A model generated the notes under the pieces. That model was given only the letters and a program-made list of their open reading frames with translations. It ran no database searches and was not told the DNA's origin. DNA of 33,730 nucleotides from an uncultured Prevotellaceae bacterium (GTDB taxonomy: Bacteria; Bacteroidota; Bacteroidia; Bacteroidales; Bacteroidaceae): positions 1 to 33,730 of the forward strand of contig CAMJFC010000031.1 in NCBI GenBank assembly GCA_946404865.1, written 5' to 3'. The translations under genes were made by a program, and so were the position numbers. Shown piece by piece: positions 7,296 to 15,126 of the stretch; within the stretch, counting starts at the first letter, position 1; every line of letters starts with the position of its first letter.

Positions 7296-9467
7296 ATGAA
7301 AAAGACACTTTTAGCCGCTGTCCTGCTGACGCTCTGCGGCACCATCGAAACACAAGCGCAAGACGTGAACATCGGTAAAAACAATATCACACTTGAGAGC
7401 GACCTCATGACCCCGGAAGCACTGTGGGCCATGGGGCGCATCGGTGCTTATACGCCATCGCCCGACGGCAAGCAGATTGCTTACACGGTGGCATACTACA
7501 GTGTGAAAGAGAACAAAAGCCACCATGTCATCTACATGATGGATGCTAACGGCAAAAACAACAAGCGGTTGACCAAAAGTGCCAAAAACGAGACCGACCC
7601 GGCATGGATTGAGGGCGGCAAACGACTGGCATTTCTTTTCGACGGCCAGCTGTGGTCCATGAATCCCGACGGCACGGACCGCCGACAATTGACACACGAT
7701 GCGACCGAGATTGAAGGATTCAAATTCTCGCCCGACGGCCGTCACGTCATCCTCATCAAGTCGCTGCCCTACCACGGCAGCATCATGGAGAACCCCGCAG
7801 ACCTGCCCAAAGCTACCGGACGACTGGTGACCGACCTCAACTACCGTCACTGGGATCATTATGTGGAGAGCATCCCCCACCCCTTCGTGGCCGATGTATC
7901 AGCTGATGGCATCAATGAGGGCAAAGACATCATGGAGGGCGAGCCCTACGAATGCCCCACAGCCCCCTTCGGCGGCATCGAGCAACTGGACTGGAGCACC
8001 GACTCAAAACAGGTTGCCTACACCTGCCGTAAGAAAGAGGGTGTGGCATACGCCATCTCGACCGACACCGACATCTATCTCTATGACATCGGAAGTGGTA
8101 AAACCAAAAACCTCTGCAAACCAGAGGGTTATCAGGCGCCAGCAGTGGACCCCACCAAGACGCTGAAGAATCAAGCCGTGAATGCGCCCGAGAACCTGAA
8201 AAACAATCCCGGTTACGACACCAATCCGCAATTCTCGCCCGACGGAAAATATCTCGCCTGGCTGAGCATGGAGCGCGATGGTTATGAGAGCGACCGCAAC
8301 CGTCTTTGCGTCTATGACCTCGCTACGGGCGAAAAGAAATACATCACTGAGTCGTTCGACTCCAATGTCGATGAGTTCTGCTGGTCGGACACCAAAGATG
8401 CTATCATTTATTTCATCGGCGTATGGCATGCCACGGAGAATCTCTATGCCATCACATGGAAAGGCGAGGTGAAACAACTCACCGACGACTGGGCCGACTT
8501 CGGTTCGCTGAAGATGCTCAACGATGGCAAGCACATCTTGGCCGAGCGTCACAGCTACAAGGCCGCCGCCGACCTCTATGTGGTGACCCCGGGGAAAGAA
8601 CTCAAAAAGACGAAAATAGAACAAATCACCGCCGAGAACAAGCATATCTTCGACCAACTGGCCGACATCACCATCCAACAGCGGTGGGTGACAACGACCG
8701 ACGGCAAGAATATGCTTTACTGGATTATTCTTCCGCCCCACTTCGACGAGTCGAAGAAATATCCCACCCTGCTCTTCTGCGAAGGAGGACCGCAAAGTCC
8801 TGTGAGCCAATTCTGGAGCTACCGCTGGAACTTCATGATTATGGCGTCGCACGGCTATGTCATCGTGGCTCCCAACCGCCACGGACTGCCCGGCTTTGGC
8901 AGTGAATGGTGCGAACAAATCTCAGGCGACTGGACCGGACAGTGCATGGACGACTACCTGACGGCCATCGACGATGCTTGCAACACGCTGCCCTATGTGG
9001 ATCGTGACCGTCTCGGAGCCGTAGGTGCCTCGTTCGGCGGATTCTCCGTCTATTATTTAGCCGGACACCATGAGAAACGATTCAAGTGCTTCATTGCCCA
9101 TGATGGTGCCTTCAACCTGGCCTCGATGTACACTGACACCGAAGAGGTTTGGTTCTCGAACTGGGAGTACGATGATGCCTATTGGAACAAAGACAAGACT
9201 GCCGATGCCAAGAAAACCTACAACAACTCTCCGCATAAGTTTGTAGATAAGTGGGACACTCCCATACTCTGCATCCACGGCGAGAAAGACTACCGCATCA
9301 ATGCCAACCAAGGCATGGGCGCCTTTAATTCAGCCCGTCTGCGCGGCATCGAAGCACAACTGCTCATCTTCCCCGACGAGAACCACTGGGTGCTGAAGCC
9401 CCAGAACGGCATACTCTGGCAGCGCACCTATTTTAATTGGCTCGACCGCTGGCTGTCGCCACGGTGA
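7296..9467 (+). CDS. S9 prolyl-oligopeptidase-family peptidase (dipeptidyl peptidase 5-like)
   Basis: The ATG at 7296 gives 723 residues beginning with a signal peptide (MKKTLLAAVLLTLCGTIETQAQ). An open frame extends back into yidC but lacks this peptide, so the later start is chosen. Residues ~40-470 form a beta-propeller with recurring SPDGK(Q/Y) blade motifs. The C-terminal alpha/beta-hydrolase domain carries the triad: S579 in GASFGG, D665 in HGEKDYR and H697 in DENHW. Such enzymes release dipeptides from oligopeptides in the periplasm. DPP5-like is my best guess from length and layout, but other S9 subfamilies are possible. It sits between yidC and an MFSD1-like transporter, consistent with peptide uptake. 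Confidence 0.9.
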   Translation: MKKTLLAAVLLTLCGTIETQAQDVNIGKNNITLESDLMTPEALWAMGRIGAYTPSPDGKQIAYTVAYYSVKENKSHHVIYMMDANGKNNKRLTKSAKNETDPAWIEGGKRLAFLFDGQLWSMNPDGTDRRQLTHDATEIEGFKFSPDGRHVILIKSLPYHGSIMENPADLPKATGRLVTDLNYRHWDHYVESIPHPFVADVSADGINEGKDIMEGEPYECPTAPFGGIEQLDWSTDSKQVAYTCRKKEGVAYAISTDTDIYLYDIGSGKTKNLCKPEGYQAPAVDPTKTLKNQAVNAPENLKNNPGYDTNPQFSPDGKYLAWLSMERDGYESDRNRLCVYDLATGEKKYITESFDSNVDEFCWSDTKDAIIYFIGVWHATENLYAITWKGEVKQLTDDWADFGSLKMLNDGKHILAERHSYKAAADLYVVTPGKELKKTKIEQITAENKHIFDQLADITIQQRWVTTTDGKNMLYWIILPPHFDESKKYPTLLFCEGGPQSPVSQFWSYRWNFMIMASHGYVIVAPNRHGLPGFGSEWCEQISGDWTGQCMDDYLTAIDDACNTLPYVDRDRLGAVGASFGGFSVYYLAGHHEKRFKCFIAHDGAFNLASMYTDTEEVWFSNWEYDDAYWNKDKTADAKKTYNNSPHKFVDKWDTPILCIHGEKDYRINANQGMGAFNSARLRGIEAQLLIFPDENHWVLKPQNGILWQRTYFNWLDRWLSPR

Positions 9468-9506
9468 ACGTTGAACATTGAACGTTGAACATTGAACGTT
9501 GAACGT
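9466..9506 (+). repeat. AACGTT/AACATT tandem tract beginning in the peptidase stop codon
   Basis: From the TGA-containing end of the peptidase gene the sequence repeats TGAACGT and TGAACAT units for about five copies. The first TGA is the stop codon itself. The same unit, again beginning with a stop TGA, follows the minus-strand LysM gene at 18472-18486. AACGTT is self-complementary, so small hairpins can form. Confidence 0.8.
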
Positions 9507-9520
9507 TATGATTACTCAAT

Positions 9521-9636
9521 AAATGGACTATTGTCCAAACTCCTACACTCCTACACTCCCAAACTCCTAAACTCCCAAACTCCTAAACTCCTAAACTCCT
9601 AAACTCCCAAACTCCTAAACTCCCAAACTCCCAAAA
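9521..9636 (+). repeat. Long ACTCC(T/C)AA tandem tract before the MFS gene
   Basis: The leader AAATGGACTATTGTC (9521-9535) is followed by about 14 copies of a 7-nt unit CCAAACT or CTAAACT, with two TACACTC variants near the start. The RNA is C/A-rich and almost free of G; the template strand has GGG or GG about every 7 nt. It fills most of the 191-nt gap, where no promoter box or hairpin is seen. The leader and unit are shared with 3777-3852. Confidence 0.85.
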
Positions 9637-9658
9637 CGAAAACTTGTCAACAAAAAAT

Positions 9659-11287
9659 ATGTCAGACATTATCAAAATCAAAAAAACATTGCGCGATTCC
9701 GCCGGCATGCGGTGGACCGCTCTGCTGCTTCTGGCACTGGCCATGTTCTGCAGCTACATCTTCATGGACATCCTCTCACCCATCAAAGACTTGATGCTGT
9801 CGGAACGCGGATGGGATTCTACCGCCTTTGGCACCATGCAAGGGTCGGAGGTGTTCCTCAACGTGTTCGTCTTCTTCCTCATCTTCGCCGGTATCATCCT
9901 CGACAAGATGGGCGTGCGCTTCACCGCCGTGCTCTCCGGAGCCGTGATGCTTGTGGGTGCCATCATCAAATGGTATGCCGTGACCGATTCTTTCGCCGAA
10001 AGCGGACTGCAACAGTGGTTCACCGACAACCTCAACTACATCCCCGTGTTCGACGAATTGGGCGTATCACCCTTCTATGAGGGCATGCCAGCTTCGGCTA
10101 AGTTCGCCGCCTGTGGCTTCATGATTTTCGGTTGTGGTTGTGAGATGGCAGGCATCACTGTGAGCCGTGGTATCGTGAAATGGTTTAAGGGACGTGAGAT
10201 GGCATTGGCCATGGGTTCCGAAATGGCTCTGGCACGTTTGGGTGTGGCCACCTGTATGATATTCTCGCCCTTCTTTGCCAAGTTGGGCGGCCATGTCAGC
10301 GTGAGCCGCTCGGTGGCTTTCGGTGTGGTGTTGCTAATGATTGCACTCATCATGTTTATCGTCTATTTCTTTATGGACCGTAAACTTGACAGCCAGACCG
10401 GTGAGGCAGAAGAGAAAAACGACCCGTTCAAAATCAGCGACCTGGGACAGATACTCACTTCCAGCGGTTTCTGGCTCGTGGCACTGCTTTGCGTGCTTTA
10501 CTATTCCGCCATCTTCCCCTTCCAGAAATATGCGGTCAATATGCTCCAATGCAACCTGACGCTTACCCCACCCGCTGAAGGCACATTCTGGGCCAGTCAG
10601 TCGGTCACCATCGTGCAGTTCATCATCATGCTGGTTGTGGCGGCTACGGCTTTCGCCAGCAATTTCCAAAAGAAGAGCAGCACAAAATACGGACTGCTCG
10701 GTGTGTCGGTCATCGCACTCATCGTCTATTGCTATATGGGCTATATGCGCCAGTCGGCAGAAGCCATCTTTGCGGTCTTCCCCCTCTTGGCTATGGGCAT
10801 CACCCCCATTCTGGGCAGTTATGTTGACCATAAGGGCAAGGCTGCGACCATGCTTGTATTGGGCTCGCTCCTGCTCATCGGTTGCCACCTGACATTCGCT
10901 TTCGTGCTGCCTATGTTCAAAGGCAGCACGGTGGGCGGCATTATCATCGCATACATCACAATCCTGGTGCTCGGTTCCTCGTTCTCGCTGGTTCCCGCTT
11001 CGTTGTGGCCCAGCGTACCCAAACTGGTGGATGCCAAGATTATCGGTTCGGCCTATGCGCTTATCTTCTGGATACAGAACATCGGTCTGTGGCTCTTCCC
11101 CCTGCTCATCGGCAAGGTGCTCGACAGTACCAATGAAGGGGTGACCGACCCGACCGCCCTTGACTATACCTGGCCACTCATCATGCTGGCCTGCCTCGGA
11201 GTGGCAGCACTTGTCCTCGGTTTGGTGCTGAAGGTGGTTGACCGCAAGAAAGGCATCGGACTGGAAGAACCGAATATCAAGGAGTAG
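9659..11287 (+). CDS. MFS transporter resembling MFSD1 (candidate dipeptide transporter)
   Basis: This 542-residue integral membrane protein has about 12 TM segments. An in-frame TTG at 9644 exists, but the ATG at 9659 is preferred. The segments CSYIFMDILSPIKDLM (TM1), RGIVKWFKGREMALAMG (after TM4-5) and ASLWPSVPKLVDAKIIGSAY then IQNIGLWLFPLLIGKVLD resemble MFSD1-type MFS proteins. Mammalian MFSD1 exports dipeptides from lysosomes. That assignment comes from remembered sequence patterns, not a search, and the substrate is an inference. The gene immediately upstream encodes a secreted S9 peptidase that would make dipeptides, which supports it. Loops between TM2-3 and TM7-8 are unusually long for MFS. 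Confidence 0.8.
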   Translation: MSDIIKIKKTLRDSAGMRWTALLLLALAMFCSYIFMDILSPIKDLMLSERGWDSTAFGTMQGSEVFLNVFVFFLIFAGIILDKMGVRFTAVLSGAVMLVGAIIKWYAVTDSFAESGLQQWFTDNLNYIPVFDELGVSPFYEGMPASAKFAACGFMIFGCGCEMAGITVSRGIVKWFKGREMALAMGSEMALARLGVATCMIFSPFFAKLGGHVSVSRSVAFGVVLLMIALIMFIVYFFMDRKLDSQTGEAEEKNDPFKISDLGQILTSSGFWLVALLCVLYYSAIFPFQKYAVNMLQCNLTLTPPAEGTFWASQSVTIVQFIIMLVVAATAFASNFQKKSSTKYGLLGVSVIALIVYCYMGYMRQSAEAIFAVFPLLAMGITPILGSYVDHKGKAATMLVLGSLLLIGCHLTFAFVLPMFKGSTVGGIIIAYITILVLGSSFSLVPASLWPSVPKLVDAKIIGSAYALIFWIQNIGLWLFPLLIGKVLDSTNEGVTDPTALDYTWPLIMLACLGVAALVLGLVLKVVDRKKGIGLEEPNIKE

Positions 11288-11325
11288 AAGTAAAAAAGTA
11301 AAAAAGTAAAAAAGTAAAATAATAT
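11285..11325 (+). repeat. AGTAAAAA tandem tract at the end of the MFS gene
   Basis: Units of AGTAAAAA are repeated four times, starting at the TAG stop of the transporter gene (GAGTAGAAGTAAAAAAG). It occupies most of the 60-nt gap to the next gene. There is no promoter box or hairpin. Confidence 0.75.
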
Positions 11326-11347
11326 TATAGTTAAAAACCCGAGAAAT

Positions 11348-11863
11348 ATGAAAAAAGTACTGTTATTATTGCTGATGACCGTCATGACGGTCGGTAAGCT
11401 TTCGGCTCAGGATGTGCAGGGCGAGTGGGTCACCACCTTCGCCGATGAAGAGCAGTCTGTAGCTTTTACCCTTGGTTTCAACAAGGACAAGACAGCTAAC
11501 ATCCGTGTGGTCATCGATGCCACTGATGAAGAAATAGGCAACATGACCATGCGCATCGAGTTAGTTGGCACTTACAGTGTAGAGGGTGACCAACTGACAC
11601 TCAAGAGCGATTCCAAAAATGCCGAGTTGAAACTGATTGGTATGAAACTGAAAGGCGAGATGGGCGATGCCGTCAAAGACCCACAAATGGAAAAGATGAT
11701 ACGCGGCATGATAGAGCAACAACTCAACTCACAGAAAGTCGATATGCTGAGTTCTGTTCCCATCAACACCACCTACACCATTGTCAGTTTGGCCGATGAC
11801 AAACTCACCCTGCTTGAAAACGGAACCGAGGAAGCCATGGAGTTTATGAAGATTGGCAAATAA
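11348..11863 (+). CDS. Small secreted protein of unknown function (lipocalin-like pattern)
   Basis: The protein has 171 residues with a signal peptide (MKKVLLLLLMTVMTVGKLSAQ). The mature part begins DVQGEWVTTFADEEQSVAFTLGFNKDKTANIRVVID and continues as alternating strands (LVGTYSVEGDQLTLKSDS, YTIVSLADDKLTLLENGTE). This pattern is typical of small lipocalin-like or META-like domains that open with a G-x-W motif. A helical insert near residues 95-128 (DPQMEKMIRGMIEQQLNSQ) interrupts the strands. I cannot name a family with confidence. It lies between the MFS and Dcu transporters in one direction and is probably co-transcribed with them. Confidence 0.75.
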   Translation: MKKVLLLLLMTVMTVGKLSAQDVQGEWVTTFADEEQSVAFTLGFNKDKTANIRVVIDATDEEIGNMTMRIELVGTYSVEGDQLTLKSDSKNAELKLIGMKLKGEMGDAVKDPQMEKMIRGMIEQQLNSQKVDMLSSVPINTTYTIVSLADDKLTLLENGTEEAMEFMKIGK

Positions 11864-11884
11864 GCCAAGCGTAACAACGACAAA

Positions 11885-11916
11885 AAGTAGCGGACGCGGC
11901 CACCGCGTCCCTACTT
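11885..11916. repeat. GC-rich hairpin element between the small secreted protein and the Dcu genes
   Basis: Arms of 14 bp (AAGTAG plus GGACGCGG, with one bulged C at 11891) pair across a 3-nt loop CCA. On the plus strand the stem is followed by AACGATAAC, so it is not a plus-strand intrinsic terminator. On the minus strand it is followed by TTTTTG, which would fit termination of antisense transcription. It may also be a REP-like dispersed palindrome; no second copy is in the window. Confidence 0.75.
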
Positions 11917-11957
11917 AACGATAACTCCTCTTCATCATTTCCGAAAGTTGAGAATAA

Positions 11958-12074
11958 GACCATAAACCATAAACCTTAATCACCCTAAACTCTAAACCAT
12001 AAACCTTAATCACATTACCCTCAACCTTAATCACATTAAACCCTAAACCATAAACCCAAAAACCTTAATCACCT
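11958..12074 (+). repeat. CATAAACCTTAATCAC-type tract before the first Dcu gene
   Basis: The tract repeats ACCATAAACC, CCTTAATCAC and CCCTAAAC modules up to the Dcu start codon. The RNA is C/A/U and almost G-free; the complementary strand reads like GGTTTA/GGGTTT repeats. The module ACCCTCAACCTT is shared with the tract at 2377-2421. No promoter box is visible in the gap. Confidence 0.8.
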
Positions 12075-13520
12075 ATGACATTTCTCATGATTATCCAGCT
12101 GCTTGTTGTGCTGCTGGCCCTATGGGTGGGATCTCGTTACGGCAGTCTGGCACTCGGTGCTATCTCAGGCATCGGACTGGCGCTGCTTGTGTTCGGTTTC
12201 TGCATGAAGCCTGGCTCTCCTCCCACCGATGTGATCTACATCATCATCGCCGCCGTCACCTGCGCCGGCATCATGCAAGCCTCAGGCGGCATGGACTGGC
12301 TCATTCAGATTGCGGAGAGGATGCTGCGTAAACACCCCGACCGCATCACGTTCCTCGCCCCGCTTTGCACATTCTTCCTCACAGTGTTGGTGGGTACGGG
12401 ACATGTGGTCTATACGCTCATGCCCATCATCTGCGACATCTCCATCAAGAAAGGCATCCGCCCGGAGCGTCCTTGCGGCGTGGCGTCCATCGCCTCGCAG
12501 GTGGGTATCACCTGCTCGCCCATCGCAGCTGCCGTGGTGGCCTTTGTGACCATCTCCAATGCCAACGGTTTCGATGTGACCATCCCCCAAGTGCTGATGA
12601 TCAGCTTCCCTGCCTGTATCTGCGGATTGATGGCAGCCGCCACCTTCTCTTACCATCGCGGTCTCGATCTGGACAAAGACCCTGAGTTCCAGGCCAAGTT
12701 GAAAGACCCCGTTCAGTATGAGTACATCTATGGCAGTTCGGCAACAACGCTCGACAAAGAGATTCCGCAGTCGGCCAAGAACGCTGTCTTTGTGTTCCTC
12801 GGAGCCCTCATCATCATTGTGCTCTTCGCCATCTTCCAGGATGTGTTGCCCTCCTACAAAACTATTGTCGCCATAGAAGGAGCGCCAGACTATACCTTCG
12901 CTGACGGCACGGTAGCCACGGCGGCGCAATTGGCTAAGGCCAAGGTGCTGATACCAGATGTGACCATGGCCAGCACCGTTCAACTGAAGATGAATGTGGT
13001 GATACAGATTGTGATGATTTCAGCCGCCGCCATCATGATACTGTTCTGCAAGGCATCACCCGTCAAGGCGGTGAAAGGTGCCGTTTGGCAATCGGGCATG
13101 GTAGCCGTGGTGGCCATCTTCGGTATCGCATGGCTGGCCGACACCTACTTCTCGAACTACACCAAGGAGATGCAAGACATGTTGGGTGACATCGTAGCCA
13201 AGTATAACTGGTCGATTGCCATCGTCTTCTTCCTTGTGTCAGTGCTCATCAACTCGCAAGGTGCTGTGGTCGTTTCCATGCTGCCACTGGCCTATTCGCT
13301 CGGCATCCCCGGCCCCGTGTTGCTGGGTGTGCTGCCTTCTGTGTATGGTTATTTCTTCATCCCCAACTACCCCAGCGATATTGCTACGGTCAACTTCGAC
13401 CGTTCAGGTACGACCAAGATTGGCAAGTATCTGCTCAACCACTCATTCATGGTACCGGGTCTGATACATACCATCACCGCCGTGCTGGTAGCTTACGGAT
13501 TGTCAATGTTATTCTTTTAA
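12075..13520 (+). CDS. Anaerobic C4-dicarboxylate transporter, Dcu family (copy 1)
   Basis: This 481-residue polytopic protein belongs to the DcuA/DcuB family, which exchanges or takes up aspartate, fumarate and malate against succinate during anaerobic growth. Family landmarks include SRYGSLALGAISGIGLALLVF, QASGGMDWLIQIAERMLRKHP, the TVLVGTGHVVYTLMPII segment, GIRPERP, and IPNYPSDIATVNFDRSGTTKIGKYLLNHSFMVPG at the C-terminal end. It is somewhat longer than the E. coli members (433 and 446 residues); the extra length includes a hydrophilic insert at about 260-310. A near-identical-length paralogue follows after 21 bases. The DcuA-type versus DcuB-type assignment is not decided here. Confidence 0.93.
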   Translation: MTFLMIIQLLVVLLALWVGSRYGSLALGAISGIGLALLVFGFCMKPGSPPTDVIYIIIAAVTCAGIMQASGGMDWLIQIAERMLRKHPDRITFLAPLCTFFLTVLVGTGHVVYTLMPIICDISIKKGIRPERPCGVASIASQVGITCSPIAAAVVAFVTISNANGFDVTIPQVLMISFPACICGLMAAATFSYHRGLDLDKDPEFQAKLKDPVQYEYIYGSSATTLDKEIPQSAKNAVFVFLGALIIIVLFAIFQDVLPSYKTIVAIEGAPDYTFADGTVATAAQLAKAKVLIPDVTMASTVQLKMNVVIQIVMISAAAIMILFCKASPVKAVKGAVWQSGMVAVVAIFGIAWLADTYFSNYTKEMQDMLGDIVAKYNWSIAIVFFLVSVLINSQGAVVVSMLPLAYSLGIPGPVLLGVLPSVYGYFFIPNYPSDIATVNFDRSGTTKIGKYLLNHSFMVPGLIHTITAVLVAYGLSMLFF

Positions 13521-13541
13521 CCTTTAAACACACAGAAGATT

Positions 13542-14987
13542 ATGCTGATTTCTATTATAGAATTACTGATTGTACTGCTGGCCCTGTATCTGGGTTCACG
13601 ATACGGCAGTCTGGCATTGGGTGCCATTGCCGGTTTAGGACTGGCACTGCTGGTGTTTGACCACGGGTTGAAACCAGGCACGCCTCCCACCGATGTCATT
13701 TATATCATTGTAGCGGCCCTCACCTGTGCTGGCATTCTGCAAGCGTCGGGCGGTATGGACTGGCTCGTCCAAGTGGTCGAACGACAGTTGCGCAAGCACC
13801 CTGAGCGCATCACATTCTATGCTCCGCTGAGCACATTCTTCCTGACGGTTCTCGTTGGAACAGGTCATGTGATGTACACGCTCATGCCCGTGATTACCGA
13901 TGTGGCCATCAAGAAAGGTATCCGTCCCGAACGTCCCTGTGCCATCGCAAGTGTGGCGTCAATGGTCGCCATTATTTGTTCGCCCATCTCAGCCGCAGTC
14001 GTGGCATTTGCCACCATCTCCTCACTTCACAACTTCGACATCTCCATCCTGCAAATCATCAATGTTACCATGCCCTCTTGCTTGGTGGGTATCATCATCG
14101 CTGCGGCATGGAGTTCACGGCGTGGACTGGACCTGGACAAAGACCCTGAGTTCCAAGCGCGTATTGCCGACCCTGTGCAACGGGAGTTTATCTACGGAAA
14201 GACAGACACCGCTTTGGATAAAAAGATTGACAAGAAAGCAAAATGGGCTGTGTACATCTTCATAGGCGCAATCCTCCTCATCATTTTCTTAGCTATAGCC
14301 CATGAGATACTGCCTGCTTGGGAAAAAGTAGTAGCTATCGACGGAGCGAAGGATGTGTTGCTGCCCACCGGCAAGACGGTCTCGCCCGACAATCTGGCCA
14401 CCGCTGGCATTGTCATGGCAGGTGTGACGGAGAAAGTGCCGGTCACGATTCAGATGTATCTGGTCATCCAGATTATTCTCATCTCGACGGCTGCGCTGAT
14501 GATTATCATCTGTGGCACAAAACCCAAGAACGCCGTTTCTGGCAACGTGTGGCAGTCGGGCATGGTGGCTGTGGTGGCCATCTACGGCATCGCTTGGCTC
14601 GCTAACACGTTCTTCAACGCACACATGAGCAATATCGAGGCACTGCTCGGCAACATGGTTGAGAACTACCCGTGGACCATCGCGATTATGTTCTTCATCT
14701 TCTCTGTGCTCATCAACTCGCAAGCGGCTGTCGTGGTGGCATTATTGCCCGTGGCATACGGACTTGGCATCCCCGGTTGGATGATTCTGGGCGCGTTGCC
14801 TTGTGCCTACGGCTATTTCTTCCTGCCCAACTACCCCACCGACATCGCTACGGTGAACATGGACCGGACGGGAACGACGAAGATTGGCAAATATGTGCTC
14901 AACCACTCGTTTATGATTCCTGGCCTGATTGTGGTGATTGTCAGCACCATCATGGCCTACGGCATGAGTTACATCTTCATGAGTTAG
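13542..14987 (+). CDS. Anaerobic C4-dicarboxylate transporter, Dcu family (copy 2)
   Basis: A second 481-residue Dcu-family transporter, colinear with copy 1 along its whole length. It has the same SRYGSLALGAIAGLGLALLVF, ASGGMDWLVQ, GTGHVMYTLMPVI, GIRPERP and NYPTDIATVNMDRTGTTKIGKYVLNHSFMIPG blocks. Divergence is concentrated in the central hydrophilic insert (about 255-310) and the N-terminus. The pair looks like a tandem duplication retained with separate roles, for example uptake of aspartate or fumarate versus release of succinate; that split is inference. It is the last gene of the plus-strand run, closed by the hairpin terminator at 15036-15078. Confidence 0.93.
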   Translation: MLISIIELLIVLLALYLGSRYGSLALGAIAGLGLALLVFDHGLKPGTPPTDVIYIIVAALTCAGILQASGGMDWLVQVVERQLRKHPERITFYAPLSTFFLTVLVGTGHVMYTLMPVITDVAIKKGIRPERPCAIASVASMVAIICSPISAAVVAFATISSLHNFDISILQIINVTMPSCLVGIIIAAAWSSRRGLDLDKDPEFQARIADPVQREFIYGKTDTALDKKIDKKAKWAVYIFIGAILLIIFLAIAHEILPAWEKVVAIDGAKDVLLPTGKTVSPDNLATAGIVMAGVTEKVPVTIQMYLVIQIILISTAALMIIICGTKPKNAVSGNVWQSGMVAVVAIYGIAWLANTFFNAHMSNIEALLGNMVENYPWTIAIMFFIFSVLINSQAAVVVALLPVAYGLGIPGWMILGALPCAYGYFFLPNYPTDIATVNMDRTGTTKIGKYVLNHSFMIPGLIVVIVSTIMAYGMSYIFMS

Positions 14988-15035
14988 TCCGTTTGTCCAC
15001 CAAGTAGAGCGAAACGTCCACGAAGGATACGAAAC

Positions 15036-15078
15036 AAGGGAGCCACACCAGCTTATTTGGATGTGGCTCCCTTTGTTT
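15036..15078 (+). terminator. Intrinsic terminator closing the yidC-Dcu gene run
   Basis: A perfect 12-bp stem (AAGGGAGCCACA at 15036-15047 with 15062-15073) has a 14-nt loop and is followed by TGTTTTG. The stem can extend further outward with one unpaired T. Confidence 0.88.
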
Positions 15079-15126
15079 TGTGACCAAGCAAATTACGCTA
15101 ATGTAGGAGTAGCCAACTCTCTCCTC

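Noticed and set aside
9521..9636. CRISPR-like or telomere-like array
   Set aside because: The unit is only 7 nt with no unique spacers, so it is a microsatellite-type tract and not a CRISPR. The telomere-like look of this and the 11958-12074 tract is superficial.
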